Shown piece after piece: positions 9,336 through 18,227 of a stretch of DNA of 64,000 bases; positions within the stretch are counted from its first letter, which is position 1, and each line of letters begins with the position of its first letter. The notes below the pieces were generated by a model that worked only from the letters and a program-made list of their open reading frames with translations, was not told where the DNA came from and made no database searches. A program made the translations under genes and the position numbers. The stretch is from Saprospirales bacterium (GTDB lineage Bacteria > Bacteroidota > Bacteroidia > Chitinophagales > Saprospiraceae), in the NCBI GenBank assembly GCA_016711045.1, contig JADJTT010000001.1:990469-1054468 (forward strand), written 5' to 3'.

Positions 9336-10007
9336 ATGAAACGATATCTCCTGATCAGCTTCTTCTTAGGGTGCCCGCTCATCTGGGCAGGCGGGGACCT
9401 GTCTGCCCAGGCCGAACCGGATCGTGGCGTAAAGCTGGACAAGGAGAAATGGGAAACCCTGGCCAAGGAGTTGGATTACCAGGCTCCGATGGTGCAAAAA
9501 GAGGAGCCGGAAGCTCCCGACCCGAAAAAAGCCATGGGTTGGGCCATCGTTTTAAAGGTGTTGGCCGTGCTGGCTGTCATTGGGATTATCGTCCTGATTC
9601 TATTCAATCTAATGGGGGGAGCGTCCCTGTTCGGGCCCAAGAATCGAAAATTCGGAGGGAAGCTGGAGATAAACCTGGATAATATAGAAGCCCACCTTCC
9701 CGATGCAGACATGCCCGGATTCATTCGGGATGCCCTTTCTGCGGGCGATTATAAAATGGCTGTTCGACTGCATTACCTCTCGTTGATACAGGCGCTGGCG
9801 CGAAAGGAATGGATCGAATGGAAGCGGGATAAGACCAATGGGGACTACCTGCAGGAAATTCAGGCACGCCCCGTATTTGATAATTTCCGGGAGCTTACTG
9901 GTGTTTTCGAACGCATTTGGTACGGGGACTACCACCTGGAAGAAGTTGCTTACCGGCAAGTTGCCGGAAGATTTATTGCCGTGGAAGAGACCCTCCACAA
10001 GAGTTAA
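9336..10007 (+). CDS. DUF4129-like single-pass membrane protein
   Basis: A 223-residue protein with a signal peptide (MKRYLLISFFLGCPLIWAGG), a short periplasmic segment, one transmembrane helix (AIVLKVLAVLAVIGIIVLILF, ~70-90) and a cytoplasmic domain. The domain's C-terminal part, with phrases such as AVRLHYLSLIQALARK and FERIWYGDYHLEE, looks like DUF4129. This family often accompanies MoxR/DUF58 genes. It lies 6 nt after the SpoIIM-like gene and 5 nt before the DUF4350 gene, so cotranscription is almost certain. No enzymatic motif is visible. Confidence 0.75.
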   Translation: MKRYLLISFFLGCPLIWAGGDLSAQAEPDRGVKLDKEKWETLAKELDYQAPMVQKEEPEAPDPKKAMGWAIVLKVLAVLAVIGIIVLILFNLMGGASLFGPKNRKFGGKLEINLDNIEAHLPDADMPGFIRDALSAGDYKMAVRLHYLSLIQALARKEWIEWKRDKTNGDYLQEIQARPVFDNFRELTGVFERIWYGDYHLEEVAYRQVAGRFIAVEETLHKS

Positions 10008-10012
10008 AGACG

Positions 10013-11302
10013 ATGGAGAAGAACCGCATTTGGCTTTGGGGTGGTTTTCTGGTACTGGTGCTTGCGGTACTGCTTTTCCTGTTTTGGCCCGGGGATAAAC
10101 GAACGAATTGGACAGAAAGCTACCGGCACGACAGCAATCAACCGTATGGAACCCAACTCATCCATGCCTTGCTGAAAGATCAGGCCGGGGAAGACCGCTT
10201 TTTCATCGTGGAAGACAGCCTGATCGGAAACCTCACCAAATGGGAAGGTAGTCCGGCTAATTACGTGTTCATCGGCCCCGGCATTTTGCTGGATAGTTTG
10301 GAGGAAGACTACTTGTTGGCGTTTGCGGAGCAAGGCAATACCCTTTTTCTGGCGCTCAACGGGTTGCCTGTAGGGTTGCTTTCCCGACTTTTGTCCACTG
10401 ATTTGGATTCCCTGGAGCTGGACCGGTATTCCTATAGGATGGATTCGACTGTTTCGGCGACATTAACCTATGATCAGTGGCAAGACACACGACTTCAACT
10501 AACCTGCTACGATCAGACAGGAGCGCTGGAATACAACTGGGCCTATTGGAATTTAGCATTACTGGCTGGTTTGGAAGAGGACAGCATCACTGCTGAAACG
10601 CTGGGAATTTTGGATGCCGAATCGATCAATTTTATACGCATTCCCTATGGGCGTGGAGTAATCCTGTTCCATTCTACTCCGCTGGCTTTCACCAATTTTT
10701 ATGTAAAAGAATCAGATGGACTCGACTATGCCGACAAGGTGATGGCCTATTTGAACGATGGCCCTATTTATTGGGATCATTACAGCGATTATGAATCGGC
10801 ATTCCGGAGGACATGGGGCCGGCGTCCACCGAGAACAACCCGATCGATCAGTGGGGAAGGTCCTTTGCAGTACATCCTGAGTCAGCCCCCCCTGGCATGG
10901 GCCTGGTATGTCGGGCTATCCTCTGCGCTTATGTACTTGTTGTTCCGGGCCAAGCGCAGGCAGCGGATTATTCCGGTATTGGAACCCAACACCAACACGT
11001 CAATGGAATTTATTGCCACGATCGGCCAGCTTTACTTCCAGCAAAACAGCCATAGAAAACTGGCCATACAAAAGTGGAAGTTGTTTCTGGGCTTTGTGCG
11101 CGATCGCTACCACTTGCCTACCCGTGAATTGGACGAACCCTTTATAAAAAAACTGGCAGAACGGTCTGGAATAGAAAAAGAGACCCTTGCTCCCTTATTT
11201 CGCCTGGCACAGAACATCGAGCGGTCGGAGGTATTCCTTTCCGAAAACACCCTCATCGACCTGCACCGGGCATTGGATATATTTTATCGAACTTGCAAAT
11301 AA
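10013..11302 (+). CDS. DUF4350 domain-containing membrane protein
   Basis: A 429-residue protein with an N-terminal transmembrane helix (IWLWGGFLVLVLAVLLFLFW). The extracytoplasmic DUF4350 domain begins with the typical SNQPYGTQLIHALL. A second transmembrane helix lies near residue 305 (AWAWYVGLSSALMYLLF), followed by a cytoplasmic, basic C-terminal domain. ATG 10013 was chosen because the frame upstream overlaps the preceding gene. DUF4350 resembles the GATase-like/GldG-type periplasmic domain found next to MoxR ATPases. It sits third in the operon, directly before moxR, and may couple the periplasmic side of the complex to it (inference). Confidence 0.78.
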   Translation: MEKNRIWLWGGFLVLVLAVLLFLFWPGDKRTNWTESYRHDSNQPYGTQLIHALLKDQAGEDRFFIVEDSLIGNLTKWEGSPANYVFIGPGILLDSLEEDYLLAFAEQGNTLFLALNGLPVGLLSRLLSTDLDSLELDRYSYRMDSTVSATLTYDQWQDTRLQLTCYDQTGALEYNWAYWNLALLAGLEEDSITAETLGILDAESINFIRIPYGRGVILFHSTPLAFTNFYVKESDGLDYADKVMAYLNDGPIYWDHYSDYESAFRRTWGRRPPRTTRSISGEGPLQYILSQPPLAWAWYVGLSSALMYLLFRAKRRQRIIPVLEPNTNTSMEFIATIGQLYFQQNSHRKLAIQKWKLFLGFVRDRYHLPTRELDEPFIKKLAERSGIEKETLAPLFRLAQNIERSEVFLSENTLIDLHRALDIFYRTCK

Positions 11303-11325
11303 AATGAGCTGAACCGAAATAGATT

Positions 11326-12342
11326 ATGGAAGAAAATCCCACATTTGAGAACCCCGAACAGCAGGAAGGGCCCTCCTGGAAGGCAAACAGGGTCGACCTG
11401 GAAAAAGTGCGCGTTGCTGCCGAGCGGGTAAAGACCGAACTGCACAAAGTGATCGTCGGCCAGGAGCAACTACTCGATCTGCTTTTGGCGGCGCTTTTCA
11501 CCAATGGACATGTGTTGATAGAAGGGGTGCCGGGCATCGCAAAAACCCTGACAGCAAAGTTGCTGGCACAAACCCTGGATGTCGATTTTTCCCGGATCCA
11601 GTTCACGCCCGATCTCATGCCCAGTGATGTAGTGGGAACCACGGTGTTCAATTTGAAAACATCTGATTTCAGTTTCAACCCCGGTCCCATTTTTGCCAAC
11701 ATCGTGTTGATCGACGAGATCAACCGGGCTCCGGCGAAGACCCAGTCTGCCTTGTTTGAAGTAATGGAGGAATACCAGGTTACCATAGACGGTAAAACCT
11801 ATCCCATGCAGCCGCCCTTTTTCGTCGTCGCTACTCAAAACCCTATTGAGCAGGAGGGTACCTATAAACTGCCCGAAGCGCAACTCGACCGGTTCTTGTT
11901 CAAGATCAACATCACGTATCCCGACCTGGCCGAGGAAAAGACGATCCTGCAGCGCTTTAAAAGTGATTTCTCCTTTTCTCAAAAACACGATGTGAAACAG
12001 GTTTTTTCGGCGAACGAGATCCAGGAATGCCGCGCCCTGATCGAGCAGGTACATATCGAAGATGCGTTGGTGGATTATATCGCCTCCATCGTATACCAGA
12101 CCCGCAACCATGGCGATTTGTTCCTGGGCGCTTCGCCCCGGGCCTCCCTGGCAATCCTAAAAGGCTCGAAGGCTATGGCTGCGCTTCGGGGACGTGATTT
12201 TGTCACTCCTGATGATATCCAGTATGTCGCTTACCCGGTGCTCAACCACCGCATTATTATGACCCCGGAACGGGAAATGGAAGGCTATGAAGCCAAAGAC
12301 GTGATCCAGGATATTATTCACAGCATTGAAGTGCCGCGTTAA
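11326..12342 (+). CDS. MoxR family AAA+ ATPase
   Basis: A 338-residue AAA+ chaperone-like ATPase. Walker A is GVPGIAKT (67-74), Walker B is LIDEIN (128-133), and a sensor-type ATQNPIEQEGTYKLPEAQLDRF segment follows; the C-terminal lid carries GASPRASL. MoxR proteins act with VWA- or DUF58-domain partners in maturation of enzyme or membrane complexes. Here the partner is the DUF58 protein 19 nt downstream. All nucleotide-binding motifs look intact. Confidence 0.93.
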   Translation: MEENPTFENPEQQEGPSWKANRVDLEKVRVAAERVKTELHKVIVGQEQLLDLLLAALFTNGHVLIEGVPGIAKTLTAKLLAQTLDVDFSRIQFTPDLMPSDVVGTTVFNLKTSDFSFNPGPIFANIVLIDEINRAPAKTQSALFEVMEEYQVTIDGKTYPMQPPFFVVATQNPIEQEGTYKLPEAQLDRFLFKINITYPDLAEEKTILQRFKSDFSFSQKHDVKQVFSANEIQECRALIEQVHIEDALVDYIASIVYQTRNHGDLFLGASPRASLAILKGSKAMAALRGRDFVTPDDIQYVAYPVLNHRIIMTPEREMEGYEAKDVIQDIIHSIEVPR

Positions 12343-12361
12343 CCGGTAAAAAGGATCCTGT

Positions 12362-13696
12362 ATGTGGCAAATCATCCGGAATTCGTATCTCCCCAACCGC
12401 TTTTTCCTGCTCTTCGGAGGGGTGGTTGCTCTGTGTGCACTCGGATTCCCCTTTCCTGTTTTTTTCTACGTAGGACAGGCTGCTTTCATGGTTGCCCTCG
12501 CCCTGGTGCTGGCTGACGCCCTGCTCCTTTTTAACCGCCGGGTGGATCTGAATGTAAAACGGCGTTTGCCCAAAGTGCTGTCTTTGGGCGATCCCAATCC
12601 CGTCAGACTGGAACTCCACAACCGGTCGCCCTATAAACTTCAGCTCTCCCTAATCGATGAATTGCGCGTTGAGTTTCAGATCCGCGATTTTGCCGTGGAA
12701 CTCCAGATGGAGCCCGGCAGCATGCAGGAACTCACCTACGACCTCACACCCAATAAGCGGGGCGCCTATTCGTTTGGCGCCATTCAGCTGTTTGTGAGCA
12801 GCCCGCTCGGACTGGTACAGCGGCGGATCACCATTCCGCAAACTGTATCTGTCCCGGTCTATCCGTCTATCCTGCAAATGAAAAAGTATGCCCTGAAAGC
12901 ATTTGATAAAGTGACGAGCCTGCAGGGGATCAAAAAGATCCGCCGCATCGGGCACAGTTATGAGTTTGAGCAGATCAAGGAATATGTGCGGGGCGACGAC
13001 TACAGAAGCGTCAACTGGAAAGCCACCAGCCGCAAAGCCGGACTGATGGTCAATCAGTATGAAGATGAACGGGCGCAGCAGGTATACTGCCTGATCGATA
13101 AAAGCCGGGTGATGCGCCTGCCTTTCAACGGTTTGAGTTTGATGGATTATGCGATCAATACCAGCCTGGTGATGTCCAATATCGCCTTGCAAAAACACGA
13201 CAAAGCAGGGTTGCTGACCTTTTCGGATAAGATCGGCTCCATTTTGAAAGCCGACCGCAAAGGCGACCAGATGAATAAGATCCTGATGACCCTGTACAAT
13301 GAAAAAGAGCGGCCGGTAGAAGCCAATTACGAACTGACCTACCAGGCAGTCAGGCGGCTGATAAAAGGCCGAAGCCTGTTGCTGCTATTCACCAATTTTG
13401 AAAGTATGTTCGCCCTGGAGCGTGTGTTGCCGGTGCTCAGACGGATCAACCTCCAACACTTGCTGGTCGTTATCTTTTTCGAAAATACCGAGATCCAGGA
13501 TTTTGCTTATCAGGAAGTAACCGATCTGGAAGCGATCTATACGCAAACGATGGCGCAAAAATTTGTGGCTGAAAAGAGGCAGTTGGTACAAAAACTTCGA
13601 CAATTTGGCATTCAGGCCATTTTGACCCGGCCCGAAGAGCTAAGTGTGCACACTATCAATAAGTACCTTGAGCTAAAAGCAAGAGGGTTGATATGA
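12362..13696 (+). CDS. DUF58 domain-containing protein (MoxR partner)
   Basis: A 444-residue protein with two N-terminal transmembrane helices (~15-55), an extracytoplasmic or linker beta-rich region, and the DUF58 core with its hallmark GDDYRSVNWKATSRKAGLMVNQYEDER (~215-240), related to VWA folds. It closes the five-gene operon. DUF58 and MoxR pairs are widespread and thought to work together. The cargo of this system is unknown; the membrane genes upstream are candidates for either cargo or scaffold. Confidence 0.9.
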   Translation: MWQIIRNSYLPNRFFLLFGGVVALCALGFPFPVFFYVGQAAFMVALALVLADALLLFNRRVDLNVKRRLPKVLSLGDPNPVRLELHNRSPYKLQLSLIDELRVEFQIRDFAVELQMEPGSMQELTYDLTPNKRGAYSFGAIQLFVSSPLGLVQRRITIPQTVSVPVYPSILQMKKYALKAFDKVTSLQGIKKIRRIGHSYEFEQIKEYVRGDDYRSVNWKATSRKAGLMVNQYEDERAQQVYCLIDKSRVMRLPFNGLSLMDYAINTSLVMSNIALQKHDKAGLLTFSDKIGSILKADRKGDQMNKILMTLYNEKERPVEANYELTYQAVRRLIKGRSLLLLFTNFESMFALERVLPVLRRINLQHLLVVIFFENTEIQDFAYQEVTDLEAIYTQTMAQKFVAEKRQLVQKLRQFGIQAILTRPEELSVHTINKYLELKARGLI

Positions 13697-13994
13697 ACCG
13701 TGTAGAAAAAAAAAGAGGCAGCGCCACCACAGCACTACCTCAGCCCTAACCAAATAAAACCAAATTATTCGTTCTTTACAGTGTTTCTAAGACAAAAATA
13801 CAAGGTAATTGTAAAAAATACAATTACTAAGCCTAATTTTTTTTCATACGCCCGCAAATTGGGTCGGGAATCAACGATCCGGGGCGCAGCGAGTGCTTTT
13901 ATTTTCGAAATATTTTACCGTTGTTTTTAAATTTCGGAATTTATTGGTTGCTAGCACGTTGCTTTGATCTTTAATGGCCGTATAAAATTAGTAA
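13697..13994. other. Intergenic region, no gene seen
   Basis: 298 bp, AT-rich. The only structure noticed is a small AT-rich hairpin at 13805-13827 (9-bp arms, loop of five A), too weak to name. No T-tract terminator and no RNA gene were recognised. It presumably holds the promoter of the M28 peptidase gene at 13995. Confidence 0.5.
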
Positions 13995-15437
13995 ATGATG
14001 GATTTGGACATTTTTTACAGGACCACGAAAAATAAATTCTTCCTTCGGGAAAGTTTATTCCTATTTCTTGTTTGTGTATTATCAACACTAACTGCGATTG
14101 CACAGGGCCCTCCTGAAGACAAGGACGCGCTCTTTATTCGGGAGATCCACGATATAGCCTTGACCCAAGGTAGCTGCTATGGCTGGTTGACCGACCTGAC
14201 CACGGTGGGGTTTGGCCGGTTGGCAGGCTCTCCGGCTGCCGCTGCGGCGGTAGACTATACCCGGAAAATGTTGGACACCCTTGGTGTCGATTCGGTTTGG
14301 CTCCAACCCTGCCGCGTACCACGCTGGGTGCGGGGGGAGAAAGAGCAGGTACAGATCGTGCTTCCGGATAAAAAGACCATTGAATTGAAAGCTTTAGCCC
14401 TGGGCAATTCCATCGGTACGGGCGCGAATGGAATTACCGCACCGGTGATTGAGGTCAGGAGCCTCGACGAGGTCGATTCCTTGCCGGATGAAGCTGTAAA
14501 AGGAAAGATCGTATTTTTCAACCGTCCCATGGACCCCCGTCAGATCAACACCTTTAACGCCTATGGCGGTGCGGTAGATCAGCGGGTATACGGCGCAAGC
14601 CGGGCGGCAAAGAAAGGCGCCGTGGCAGTGGTCGTTCGTTCCATGACCAACCGCCTGGATGACAATCCACATACAGGAACCCTGTCCTACCAGGATCCAA
14701 CCCAGCGCATTCCCGCTGTAGCGATCAGCACCAACGACGCTGAAAAATTGAGCGCCCTCCTGAAGGGCTCTGCGCTCAGTATCTACCTGCGCACTACCTG
14801 CGAAACCCTCTCCGATGTAGAATCATTTAATGTAATTGCCGAGTGGCGGGGCTCCGAGAGACCCGGGGATATTATCCTGGTCGGAGGCCACCTGGATGCA
14901 TGGGATGTAGGTGGGGGCGCCCACGACGATGGGTCGGGTTGTGTGCAGGCAATGGATGTCCTGCAAATTCTCAAGCGGCTGAATTATCAGCCTAAGCATA
15001 CCATCCGGTGCGTGTTATTCATGAATGAAGAGAACGGGTTGGTTGGAGGGCGTACCTATTGGCAAACTTCCAATGAATTGGAGGAATACCACATGGCCGC
15101 TATTGAGTCCGACCGCGGAGGTTTCTCCCCCCGGGGGTTTACTGCCGAAGGCCATGTAAGCATCTTTCAGCAAAAATATAAGCATGTGTACCAATGGGAG
15201 CCCCTGCTGGAACCCTATGGGCTTCACTTACGTCTGGGTGGTTCGGGGGCAGATATTTCCGGGCTCAAAGACCAAAAAGGCCTGCTCTTTGGGTTGGATG
15301 TAGATACGCAACGCTATTTTGATTTCCATCATACAGCGGTAGATGTGATCGAAGCCGTAAATGAGCGGGAACTGGAACTTGGCGCAGCAGCCATGACTTC
15401 CCTGGTGTTTCTTTTGGATCAATACGGATTGGAATAA
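13995..15437 (+). CDS. Secreted M28 family zinc peptidase
   Basis: A 480-residue exported metallopeptidase. The N-terminus is a signal peptide (LFLFLVCVLSTLTAIAQ, cleavage near residue 37). A PA-like insert sits in the middle (~140-270), and the M28 catalytic core follows with its metal and catalytic motifs in order: GGHLDAWD, GAHDDGSG, NEENGLVGG, ESDRGG and FHHTAVD. These match the co-catalytic dizinc aminopeptidase site. The likely role is an aminopeptidase or carboxypeptidase acting outside the cytoplasm on peptides. The hpt gene follows after 9 nt. I do not see a T9SS tail. Confidence 0.9.
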   Translation: MMDLDIFYRTTKNKFFLRESLFLFLVCVLSTLTAIAQGPPEDKDALFIREIHDIALTQGSCYGWLTDLTTVGFGRLAGSPAAAAAVDYTRKMLDTLGVDSVWLQPCRVPRWVRGEKEQVQIVLPDKKTIELKALALGNSIGTGANGITAPVIEVRSLDEVDSLPDEAVKGKIVFFNRPMDPRQINTFNAYGGAVDQRVYGASRAAKKGAVAVVVRSMTNRLDDNPHTGTLSYQDPTQRIPAVAISTNDAEKLSALLKGSALSIYLRTTCETLSDVESFNVIAEWRGSERPGDIILVGGHLDAWDVGGGAHDDGSGCVQAMDVLQILKRLNYQPKHTIRCVLFMNEENGLVGGRTYWQTSNELEEYHMAAIESDRGGFSPRGFTAEGHVSIFQQKYKHVYQWEPLLEPYGLHLRLGGSGADISGLKDQKGLLFGLDVDTQRYFDFHHTAVDVIEAVNERELELGAAAMTSLVFLLDQYGLE

Positions 15438-15446
15438 TTTCTCTTC

Positions 15447-15989
15447 ATGAAACGTGAAATCTCAGTACATGACCACCGGTTTGAGCTATACCTTTCTGAG
15501 CAGCAGATCCAGGCCAGGGTAGCGGAAATGGGACGGCAGATCTCGCTCGATTATGCGGGAAAACGCCCGGTCTTTCTCGCTATTCTCAACGGGGCCTTTA
15601 TGTTTGCCGCCGATCTGGTGCGGTCCTGCGACCTGGATTGCGAGCTCGCTTTTATCAAAATTTCCTCTTACAGAGGGCTTGCCAGTACGGGGAAAATTGA
15701 AACGGTGCTGGGCTTGAACGTGCCGGTGGAGAACAGGGACTTGATCATTGTGGAGGATATCATTGACTCTGGCAATACCATGCGCGCTCTGCTACCCGAT
15801 CTGCAAAAGCTGGGGCCTGCTTCAGTGGCGCTTGCCGCCCTCCTTCTCAAGCCTGAATGCCTGCAGTATCCGATCAATATCGAATACCTGGGCTTTCAGA
15901 TTCCCGATCGCTTTGTCGTGGGCTATGGCCTGGATTACGACGGGTTGGGTCGCAATCTGCCTTCTATTTACCAACTTCGTCAATCATAA
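15447..15989 (+). CDS. hpt: Hypoxanthine phosphoribosyltransferase
   Basis: Purine salvage enzyme that transfers phosphoribose from PRPP to hypoxanthine or guanine. The 180-residue length is standard. Visible motifs are the PRPP loop (LIIVEDIIDSGNTM), the flexible-loop segment KISSYRG and the C-terminal FVVGYGLDYDG typical of bacterial Hpt. It follows the M28 peptidase by 9 nt and probably shares its transcript. Confidence 0.95.
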   Translation: MKREISVHDHRFELYLSEQQIQARVAEMGRQISLDYAGKRPVFLAILNGAFMFAADLVRSCDLDCELAFIKISSYRGLASTGKIETVLGLNVPVENRDLIIVEDIIDSGNTMRALLPDLQKLGPASVALAALLLKPECLQYPINIEYLGFQIPDRFVVGYGLDYDGLGRNLPSIYQLRQS

Positions 15990-16020
15990 GAGGGTAGCCC
16001 GCCCCCTAAAAAATAATAGT

Positions 16021-16053
16021 TAACCGATCCGCGCCCTTGGCACGGATCGGTTA
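16021..16053 (+). promoter_or_regulatory. 11-bp perfect hairpin between hpt and the inositol phosphatase gene
   Basis: Arms 16021-16031 and 16043-16053 are perfect complements with an 11-nt loop. No T-tract follows on either strand, so it is a weak terminator at best. It ends 14 nt before the ATG at 16068. Confidence 0.5.
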
Positions 16054-16067
16054 TAACAGTTTCCAAT

Positions 16068-16865
16068 ATGCAAAAAGAAGCGCTCGAGCAACTCACCCAT
16101 CAGGCCTGCCGGGTCATCGAATCGGTCGGCGATTTTATCCGCGGAGAAATAGGGCGGGTCGGTGTCGAAAAAATTGAAGAAAAAGCCCTGCACAGCCTGG
16201 TGAGCTATGTAGACCGAACAGCCGAGGAGCGCCTGGTGCAAGAGCTCGGAAGCTTGCTGCCCGGATCGACCTTCCTCACCGAGGAAGAAACGGTGGAATC
16301 CGTGCAGGGAGCCCTGCAATGGATCATTGATCCACTCGACGGTACAACTAATTTCCTGCACCAATTGCCTGTCTTTGCCATTAGTGTGGCCCTTCAGGAC
16401 CATGGACAAACGATCATAGGCATTGTACTGGAGATCAACCGGGCAGAACTCTTTTACGCCTGGCAGGGAAGTGGAGCCTTCCTCAACGGCAAGCCCATTC
16501 GGGTCAGTCCGACGGCTTCGTTGCAAGATGCGCTGCTGGCCACCGGTTTTCCCTACTACGACTATGACCGGATGGACCACTACCTGGAAACCCTTTCGAT
16601 CTTCATGCAGGAAACCCGGGGTATCCGGCGTCTGGGGTCCGCGGCAGTCGATCTGGCCTATGTGGCATGCGGCAGGTTTGATGCCTTCTTCGAATATAGC
16701 CTCCATGCCTGGGATGTAGCGGCAGGCGCATTTCTCGTACAGGAAGCCGGAGGGCATGTCAGCGATTTTATAGGTGGCGAAGACTATATCTATGGAGGAG
16801 AGATACTCGCCAGCAACCTGGGCATTTACAACGATGTGCTCGCCATTATCTCCGAATCCTTTTAA
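16068..16865 (+). CDS. Inositol monophosphatase family protein
   Basis: A 265-residue Mg2+-dependent, Li+-sensitive-type phosphatase (SuhB/IMPase/CysQ superfamily). The metal-binding motif is IIDPLDGTTNF (~88-98), preceded by the EEE motif (FLTEEETVES). The C-terminal signature is HAWDVAAGAFLVQEAGG. The substrate (myo-inositol phosphate, PAP or a sugar phosphate) cannot be assigned from sequence. The gene stands alone between hpt and an ABC permease. Confidence 0.92.
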   Translation: MQKEALEQLTHQACRVIESVGDFIRGEIGRVGVEKIEEKALHSLVSYVDRTAEERLVQELGSLLPGSTFLTEEETVESVQGALQWIIDPLDGTTNFLHQLPVFAISVALQDHGQTIIGIVLEINRAELFYAWQGSGAFLNGKPIRVSPTASLQDALLATGFPYYDYDRMDHYLETLSIFMQETRGIRRLGSAAVDLAYVACGRFDAFFEYSLHAWDVAAGAFLVQEAGGHVSDFIGGEDYIYGGEILASNLGIYNDVLAIISESF

Positions 16866-16969
16866 TTTCTAAGCCCTGTCTTTGGAAAATGCCCTTTGAT
16901 CGAACAAAATAGCTTTTTCGGACTCCGGCACGTATTTTTCGGCGCGGAAATTGGCAAAAAGCATAGCCT

Positions 16970-18208
16970 ATGAATCTCCTTGAAAACATAAGAATGGCCC
17001 TCCGGTCCATTCGTTCGAATATGATGCGGTCAATATTGACCCTTTTGATCATAGCCTTTGGCATTATGGCCTTGGTAGGCATTTTGACCGCTATTGACAG
17101 TGCCGTTTTTGCATTGAATGATAGCATATCCAGCCTGGGGGCCAACTCCTTCAGCATTTCTCCGAGTGGAGAAAATGTACAGGGTCATCAGGGCGGCCGC
17201 CAGGAAAAGCGGGGCGATCCCATCAGCTATCAGGAAGCGCTGGATTTTAAACAGAGCTTTTCTTTCCCGGCCCAGGTTTCGGTGTCGCTGTCTTGCACCA
17301 ATATGGCAGCGTTGAAATACGGCGAAGAAAAGACCAACCCAAACGTCCAGATATTTGGCGTGGATGAAAATTACCTGGATGTGAAGGGTAGAGAGTTGGA
17401 AATAGGCCGCAATTTTACCGCACTGGAAGCCATAAATGGAGGAAACAGGGTGATCATCGGCAAAGATATTGTCGACTTGTTGTTTGAAGGAAAGACCCAG
17501 AAAGCGCTCAACCAGGTCATAATAATGGGGAGCTCGCGGTACCAGGTGATCGGGATCCTGAAATCAAAAGGGGCGAGCATGAACCAGAGTGAAGACCGGC
17601 AGGCAATCATTCCTCTCCTGACGGGCAAGCGTTTTTATGGTGCAGCCAATACCAATTACGACCTTATGGTAGCAGTGAATAATGCCACGGATATTGACTA
17701 TGCAGTGGCCGCCGCTACCGGACAATTTCGCAATATTCGAAAACTGAAAGCATCGGAAGAAAACGATTTCGAAATATTTAAGAGCGAGAGCCTTATCGGT
17801 ATCATCAAGGAAAATACCACTAACCTTCGAATGGGCGCCGTCGCGATCGGTCTCATGACCCTGCTCGGTGCTGCCATTGGACTGATGAACATCATGTTGG
17901 TGTCAGTGGCAGAACGAACCCGGGAAATTGGCGTATGTAAAGCTATTGGCGCGAACAGACGGACCATCCTCATTCAGTTCCTGACGGAAGCTGTCGTTAT
18001 CTGCCAATTAGGCGGATTGGTGGGAATTGTGCTCGGTACCCTGATCGGCAATATTATCTCCATATTAATGGGTAGTTCCTTTCTCGTGCCCTGGGGATGG
18101 ATCGTCATCGCCATTGTGACCTGCCTTATAGTTGGGTTGTCTGCCGGCATTTATCCCGCAATTAAAGCCTCCAAACTGGATCCGATTGAGGCGCTTCGGT
18201 ATGAGTAA
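16970..18208 (+). CDS. MacB/FtsX-type ABC transporter permease
   Basis: A 412-residue permease with the MacB_PCD layout: one N-terminal transmembrane helix (ILTLLIIAFGIMALVGILTA, ~25-45), a large periplasmic domain, then three C-terminal helices (~285-395). It carries the typical VAERTREIGVCKAIGANR cytoplasmic motif and the terminal AGIYPAIKASKLDPIEALRYE. The family couples ATP hydrolysis to export or signalling of lipoproteins, peptides or drugs. No ATP-binding subunit is adjacent, so its partner is encoded elsewhere. Confidence 0.9.
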   Translation: MNLLENIRMALRSIRSNMMRSILTLLIIAFGIMALVGILTAIDSAVFALNDSISSLGANSFSISPSGENVQGHQGGRQEKRGDPISYQEALDFKQSFSFPAQVSVSLSCTNMAALKYGEEKTNPNVQIFGVDENYLDVKGRELEIGRNFTALEAINGGNRVIIGKDIVDLLFEGKTQKALNQVIIMGSSRYQVIGILKSKGASMNQSEDRQAIIPLLTGKRFYGAANTNYDLMVAVNNATDIDYAVAAATGQFRNIRKLKASEENDFEIFKSESLIGIIKENTTNLRMGAVAIGLMTLLGAAIGLMNIMLVSVAERTREIGVCKAIGANRRTILIQFLTEAVVICQLGGLVGIVLGTLIGNIISILMGSSFLVPWGWIVIAIVTCLIVGLSAGIYPAIKASKLDPIEALRYE

Positions 18209-18227
18209 ATAATGTCACAATAGTTGT

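Noticed and set aside
15447..15989. Fluoride, guanine or PRPP riboswitch near hpt and crcB
   Set aside because: Only 9 nt separate hpt from the upstream gene and crcB starts within another coding region; no aptamer-like consensus was seen.
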